Assembly: GCA_035628645.1 (NCBI GenBank)
Contig: DASPJL010000137.1
Span: forward strand, 1-43,651
Origin: DASPJL01 sp035628645
GTDB taxonomy: Bacteria; Bacteroidota; Bacteroidia; Cytophagales; Cyclobacteriaceae
Direction: 5' to 3'
DNA: 43,651 nt
Positions within the stretch are counted from its first letter, which is position 1. The number at the start of each line of letters is the position of its first letter. A program made the translations under genes and the position numbers. Positions 39,810 to 43,651 of the stretch are shown here, piece by piece. Under the pieces are notes generated by a model, which was given only the letters and a program-made list of their open reading frames with translations, made no database searches and was not told the DNA's origin.

Positions 39810-41393
39810 ATGGCAGTAGATGTAAGACCTGATGAAGTGTCAGCAATACTCAGGGAACAATTATCTAATTTTAAAACGGAGGCTGAACTAGAAGAAGTAG
39901 GTACTGTTCTTCAAGTTGGTGATGGGGTAGCAAGAATTTATGGATTATCAAAAGCTCAATCCGGAGAACTTCTTGAGTTTAGTAACGGAGTAATTGGACT
40001 TGTATTGAACCTTGAAGAAGATAATGTAGGTGCGGTAATTTTAGGTGATTATAATGAAATTAAAGAAGGTGACAGCGTTAAAAGAACCGGAAAAATCGGA
40101 TCAATTAAAGCGGGTGACGGATTAGTTGGCCGTGTAGTAAATACTTTGGGCGAACCTATAGATGGAAAAGGACCTATTCCAGGAGAATTATTTGAAATGC
40201 CTTTGGAAAGGAAAGCTCCTGGAGTAATATACAGACAACCTGTAAATGAACCGTTGCAGACAGGTATCAAAGCAATTGATGCAATGATACCGATTGGAAG
40301 AGGACAAAGAGAGCTTATCATTGGCGACAGACAAACCGGAAAATCTGCAGTAGCCATTGACACGATTATCAATCAAAAAGAATATTATCAAAGAGGAGAG
40401 CCTGTTTTTTGTATATATGTAGCCGTAGGACAAAAAGCAAGTACAGTTGCTCAAGTGGTAAACGCACTTGAAAAAGGTGGCGCTATGCCTTATACCGTGG
40501 TAGTTGCTGCAACTGCCGCCGACCCTGCTCCAATGCAGTTCTTTGCGCCTTTTACCGGTGCAGCAATTGGAGAATACTTCAGAGATACAGGAAGACCGGC
40601 CCTTGTGGTTTATGATGACTTGTCAAAACAAGCAGTAGCTTATAGAGAAGTGTCTCTTTTATTAAGAAGACCACCAGGAAGAGAAGCTTATCCTGGAGAC
40701 GTTTTCTATCTTCACAGCAGATTATTAGAAAGATCAGCGAAAATCAATGCTTCTGATGATATAGCAAAAGGTATGAATGACCTTCCTAAATCTTTGGCGG
40801 GAAAAGTTAAAGGAGGAGGATCATTAACCGCTTTACCTATTATCGAAACTCAGGCAGGTGACGTTTCTGCTTATATCCCAACCAATGTGATCTCGATTAC
40901 AGATGGTCAAATATTCCTTGAAACTAACTTGTTCAACTCCGGTATCAGACCGGCTATTAACGTAGGTATTTCTGTATCAAGGGTTGGAGGAAATGCACAA
41001 ATCAAATCAATGAAAAAGGTGGCGGGTACATTAAAACTTGACCAGGCTCAATTCAGAGAACTTGAAGCATTCGCAAAATTTGGTTCAGACCTGGATGCCG
41101 CTACTAAATTGACTATTGAAAGAGGACGAAGAAACCTTGAAATACTGAAGCAGCCACAATACTCGCCGGTTCCGGTAGAGCAACAAGTGGCTATTATCTA
41201 TCTTTCCACAACAGGACTAATCGATAAGGTGCCGGTAGCAAGAGTTAAAGAATTCGAAAAAGAATTTATAGGTTACCTGACGTCTTCACACAAGGATACT
41301 TTAAATCTGATCAAATCAGGAAAAATAGATGATTCTGTTACCTCTGTGTTGAAAGAAGCTGCAGCCAGCTTAGTGAGTAAATATGCTAAATAG
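39810..41393 (+). CDS. atpA: ATP synthase F1 subunit alpha
   Basis: 527 residues, normal. The Walker A loop is GDRQTGKSA (about 172-180), then DTIINQK; NALEKGGAMPYTVVVAATAA, a Walker-B-type VVYDDLSKQAVAYRE, the RRPPGREAYPGDVFYLHSRL stretch, SITDGQIFLE, and the arginine-finger SVSRVGGNAQIKSM. It binds nucleotide without turning it over and provides the arginine finger to the beta subunit, which is not encoded in this window. It is preceded by atpH and followed, after a 115-bp gap with a stem-loop, by atpG. Confidence 0.98.
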   Translation: MAVDVRPDEVSAILREQLSNFKTEAELEEVGTVLQVGDGVARIYGLSKAQSGELLEFSNGVIGLVLNLEEDNVGAVILGDYNEIKEGDSVKRTGKIGSIKAGDGLVGRVVNTLGEPIDGKGPIPGELFEMPLERKAPGVIYRQPVNEPLQTGIKAIDAMIPIGRGQRELIIGDRQTGKSAVAIDTIINQKEYYQRGEPVFCIYVAVGQKASTVAQVVNALEKGGAMPYTVVVAATAADPAPMQFFAPFTGAAIGEYFRDTGRPALVVYDDLSKQAVAYREVSLLLRRPPGREAYPGDVFYLHSRLLERSAKINASDDIAKGMNDLPKSLAGKVKGGGSLTALPIIETQAGDVSAYIPTNVISITDGQIFLETNLFNSGIRPAINVGISVSRVGGNAQIKSMKKVAGTLKLDQAQFRELEAFAKFGSDLDAATKLTIERGRRNLEILKQPQYSPVPVEQQVAIIYLSTTGLIDKVPVARVKEFEKEFIGYLTSSHKDTLNLIKSGKIDDSVTSVLKEAAASLVSKYAK

Positions 41394-41402
41394 GTTTAAA
41401 AG

Positions 41403-41451
41403 AAGAACAGGAATTAAGGTTAATTGAGTCAATTGTCTTATTTCTGTTCTT
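41403..41451 (+). promoter_or_regulatory. Stem-loop between atpA and atpG
   Basis: AAGAACAG (41403-41410) pairs CTGTTCTT (41444-41451), with a smaller AATTG-AGT-CAATT hairpin inside the loop. No U-tract follows. This 115-bp gap is the largest inside the atp block; the structure may tune atpG or mark an internal processing site. Confidence 0.45.
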
Positions 41452-41508
41452 ATTCTAGACTAGAAAAAATAAAAATTAGAAATCGAAATTCTAAATTCGT
41501 ATTAAAAG

Positions 41509-42396
41509 ATGGCAAGTTTAAAGGAAGTCAGAGGTAGAATACAATCTGTTAATTCCACGCAACAAATTACCAAAGCCATGAAAATGGTTGCGGCAGCTAA
41601 GTTAAGAAGGGCTCAGGAAAATATTATTCAAATGAGACCTTATTCCCAAAAGCTTTCTGCAATTATTAAAAATGTTTCTGCGGGACTGGATGAATCAGAA
41701 CTTGATAATCCTTACGCAAAAGAAAGAGCTCCGGAAAGAATTTTAATTGTAGCCATTTCTTCCGACAGAGGACTATGTGGTGCATTTAATACCAACGTTT
41801 TCAGAGCTATAAATATAATGGTAGCAGAGCAGTATTCCGCTCAGGCAGCGAAAGGGCATGTAACGATATTACCAGTTGGCAGAAAAGCCTTCGATTTTTC
41901 AAAAAGAAGAGGCTTGCCAAATGTAACAGAATATTCAAGCTTATTTTCAGCACCATCCTATGATAATGTTAAGAAAGTTGCTGAATATGCAATGCAGGAA
42001 TTTTTGAGCCATCATTATGACAGAGTAATACTTGTATACAATGAGTTCAAAAACGTAGCTACACAAATTATAAGAAAAGAGCAATTTTTACCGATAGCTC
42101 CTGCCCAAACTGAAGACACTTCAAATGTTAAGGTAGATTATATCTTCGAGCCTTCTAAAGAAGAAATTTTCAAAGATTTAATTCCTGAGACTTTAAAAAT
42201 TCAATTTTATAAAGCGGTGCTTGAATCTAGCGCTTCCGAGCAAGGCGCCCGAATGACAGCTATGGATAAAGCGACTGAAAATGCAGGTGAGTTAATTAAA
42301 GAGTTAAAATTAACTTATAACAGAACGCGTCAGGCAGCAATTACCAAGGAAATTCTGGAAATAGTTGGAGGAGCCGAAGCTTTGGCTGCAAAATAG
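41509..42396 (+). CDS. atpG: ATP synthase F1 subunit gamma
   Basis: 295 residues. The rotating central shaft. The N-terminal helix has SLKEVRGRIQSVNSTQQITK then AMKMVAAAKLRRAQ, with a Rossmann-like middle (ILIVAISSDRGLCGAFNTNV) and the C-terminal helix EQGARMTAMDKATENAGELI, ending with LTYNRTRQAAITKEILEIVG: all standard. It is the last gene of the operon here: a terminator lies 23 bp downstream, and neither beta (atpD) nor epsilon (atpC) follows. In Bacteroidota those two are usually a separate operon, so they should be elsewhere on the chromosome. Confidence 0.97.
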   Translation: MASLKEVRGRIQSVNSTQQITKAMKMVAAAKLRRAQENIIQMRPYSQKLSAIIKNVSAGLDESELDNPYAKERAPERILIVAISSDRGLCGAFNTNVFRAINIMVAEQYSAQAAKGHVTILPVGRKAFDFSKRRGLPNVTEYSSLFSAPSYDNVKKVAEYAMQEFLSHHYDRVILVYNEFKNVATQIIRKEQFLPIAPAQTEDTSNVKVDYIFEPSKEEIFKDLIPETLKIQFYKAVLESSASEQGARMTAMDKATENAGELIKELKLTYNRTRQAAITKEILEIVGGAEALAAK

Positions 42397-42418
42397 ATAT
42401 CGATTTAATTTATTTTTG

Positions 42419-42449
42419 AATGGAAGATCCAAAAGGTCTTCCATTTTTT
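42419..42449 (+). terminator. Terminator of the atp operon
   Basis: AATGGAAGATCC (42419-42430) pairs GGTCTTCCATT (42435-42445) with one bulged T and a four-A loop, followed by a T-run to 42449. The TTG at 42448 that begins the long modA frame lies inside this T-run, which supports the ATG at 42460 as the true modA start. Confidence 0.87.
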
Positions 42450-42459
42450 GTTTATTTTA

Positions 42460-43251
42460 ATGAATAAAAGCAAAATGAAGCAATTACTCCTGTTTTCCTT
42501 TTTACTTTTTTCATCATCTTTTCTCAATAAAACCTGTGCTCAAAAGCTTACTGTTGCTGTATCCTCCAATGCTCAATATGTTTTAGAAGAACTCATTACC
42601 GAATTCAAAAAACAGCACAATGTCCAAATCGATCTTATTATAGGCTCTTCAGGAAAATTAACCCAGCAAATCATACAAGGCGCCCCTTTCGATATCTTCT
42701 TTTCTGCTGATCTTGAATATCCAATGGAACTTAATAAAAAAGGGCTTACGAAAGGAGATCCTAAGGTTTATGCCCATGGAATTTTAATTTTATGGACAAC
42801 AAAAGATATGAAGCTTTCAAAGCAATTAGAATTTCTCAAAGCATCTTCAATTAAGAAGATTGCTTTGGGGAATCCACAATTTTCTCCCTATGGAAAAGAA
42901 ACCATAGAAATTTTACAAAAATCCGGCATTTATGAGGAAATAACCTCCAAAATAATTCAGGGAGAAAGTCTTTCTCAGGTCAATCAATATATCTATTCAG
43001 GAATTTGCGACCTGGGCTTTACTTCAAAATCTGTTGTTATGACCAAGAAAATAAAACCAAAAGGAAACTGGTTAGAGTTGGATCCTGCTACATACAATCC
43101 GATTCCTCAAGCCGCTGTAATTTTAAAGAGGGGCAACAAAAAAACTGAATTGTTAAGCGCTGAGTTTTTGGATTTTACTCTTTCCTCAAAAGGAAGAGAA
43201 ATATTAAAAAAAAATGGATATAATTTAAAAGATTTGTCAGTCGAAAAATGA
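42460..43251 (+). CDS. modA: Molybdate ABC transporter substrate-binding protein
   Basis: 263 residues from the ATG at 42460. Signal peptide about 1-28 (QLLLFSFLLFSSSFLNKTCA). The mature protein is a ModA-type periplasmic binding protein: KLTVAVSSNAQYVLEELITE, IIGSSGKLTQQIIQGAPFDI, FFSADLEYPMEL, IALGNPQFSPYGKETIEIL, LGFTSKSVV and NPIPQAAVILKRG. It collects molybdate or tungstate for an inner-membrane ModBC transporter. It overlaps the next gene by four bases (ATGA), and the permease start is visible at the window edge, so this is the first gene of a mod operon. An own promoter is expected just after the atp terminator but none is clear. Confidence 0.93.
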   Translation: MNKSKMKQLLLFSFLLFSSSFLNKTCAQKLTVAVSSNAQYVLEELITEFKKQHNVQIDLIIGSSGKLTQQIIQGAPFDIFFSADLEYPMELNKKGLTKGDPKVYAHGILILWTTKDMKLSKQLEFLKASSIKKIALGNPQFSPYGKETIEILQKSGIYEEITSKIIQGESLSQVNQYIYSGICDLGFTSKSVVMTKKIKPKGNWLELDPATYNPIPQAAVILKRGNKKTELLSAEFLDFTLSSKGREILKKNGYNLKDLSVEK

Positions 43252-43646
43252 ATAAACTTAAAGGCATAGTTTCAGGAATAAGGTCTTCGGGAGAACTATC
43301 TTTAGTGGAAATTAAAGTTTTTGAAGACATTTTAACTGCGGTAGTTCTCGATCATACCGGGATTTATTTCGCCAAGGGAAAAGAGGTCCATATTCTTTTT
43401 AAAGAAACAGAAGTAGCTTTAGCCGTTGAACTTTCCGGCAAAATCAGCTTAAGGAATAAACTAATTTGTAGAATCCTGGCTATTGAAAAAGGAGCCATTC
43501 TTACTTCAGTAAAGCTTGATTATAATGGATTAGTAATCACTTCTATCATTACGACCCCTTCTGCAGAATTATTAGCGCTAAAAACGGAATCAACAGTAAC
43601 AGCCTTTGTAAAAACCAATGAATTGATGCTAATGGAAGATGAGTGA
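43248..43646 (+). CDS. Two-Mop-domain molybdate-binding protein
   Basis: 132 residues, made of two tandem TOBE/Mop domains (about 3-66 and 70-131). The first reads GIVSGIRSSGELSLVEIKVF then TAVVLDHTG, and the second ICRILAIEKGAILTSVKLDY then ITSIITTPSAE. There is no signal peptide, so it is cytoplasmic and probably stores or buffers molybdate, or helps pass it to cofactor synthesis; ModG in other bacteria has this two-domain layout. Placement between modA and the probable modB, with four- and eight-base overlaps at its two ends, suggests translational coupling. No DNA-binding domain, so it is not ModE. Confidence 0.85.
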   Translation: MNKLKGIVSGIRSSGELSLVEIKVFEDILTAVVLDHTGIYFAKGKEVHILFKETEVALAVELSGKISLRNKLICRILAIEKGAILTSVKLDYNGLVITSIITTPSAELLALKTESTVTAFVKTNELMLMEDE

Positions 43647-43651
43647 TTTAA
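43639..43651 (+). CDS. Probable start of the molybdate permease gene (truncated by window end)
   Basis: An ATG at 43639 overlaps the stop of the Mop-domain gene by eight bases and reads Met-Ser-Asp-Leu before the window ends. By operon logic it should be modB, the ModA-dependent permease, but only four codons are visible, so this rests on context alone. Confidence 0.35.

Overview
The window comes from an AT-rich, gliding-type member of the Bacteroidota, most likely the Cytophagales. The main reason is a complete type IX secretion / gliding motor block (porP-gldK-gldL-gldM-gldN at 22.9-28.4 kb, with sprE/porW at 32.6-35.2 kb). Supporting signs are Bacteroidota-type -7 elements (TAnnTTTG) upstream of several genes, weak Shine-Dalgarno signals, an AccD without a zinc ribbon, a CarB without the C-terminal regulatory domain, and an ATP synthase operon that stops after atpG. 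No rRNA, tRNA, CRISPR array, insertion sequence or phage gene was seen.

Region 1 (1-9.2 kb) is mixed housekeeping: a 5'-truncated cysteine desulfurase, a carboxypeptidase-regulatory-like exported protein, an Mpo1/DUF962-like membrane protein, a cyclophilin, an M57-type zinc protease lipoprotein, galactokinase behind a degenerate arginase-fold protein, accD, and a 55-residue lipoprotein. Two non-coding items stand out here. One is a 130-bp element flanked by inverted CTGACTG heptamer arrays (2571-2700). The other is a stretch at 8230-8434 that folds into several nested helices and looks like an unassigned structured RNA or leader.

Region 2 (9.2-16.6 kb) holds carB with its small partner gene, then a run of regulators: an XRE protein divergent from a standalone LytTR protein over an operator-like palindrome, then a LytS-type histidine kinase and a LytTR response regulator with a 24-residue ORF coupled to the regulator start. 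A TerB-like protein follows. The 0.7-kb gap at 13.6-14.3 kb may carry the leader and signal-peptide remnant of a lost exported protein gene.

Region 3 (16.7-35.2 kb) is the envelope and secretion region: hemW divergent from a TamA/BamA-like outer-membrane protein, a WecA/MraY-type phospho-sugar transferase overlapping a DUF4271 membrane protein, a HemD-like protein, then porP-gldKLMN. Convergent to gldN lies sprE-PBP1A-uvrC, a tight reverse-strand cluster joining a secretion lipoprotein, a peptidoglycan synthase and a repair nuclease.

Region 4 (35.3-43.65 kb) starts divergently from sprE. An M23 peptidase and a bactofilin lead directly, with a roughly 60-bp reading-frame overlap, into atpZ, a UncI-like gene, atpB, atpE, atpF, atpH, atpA and atpG. 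A strong terminator follows, then a molybdate uptake module (modA, a two-Mop-domain protein, and the probable start of modB at the window edge). The clearest common theme is envelope biogenesis: secretion motor, peptidoglycan synthesis and cutting, and outer-membrane assembly genes sit side by side with the proton-motive-force machinery.
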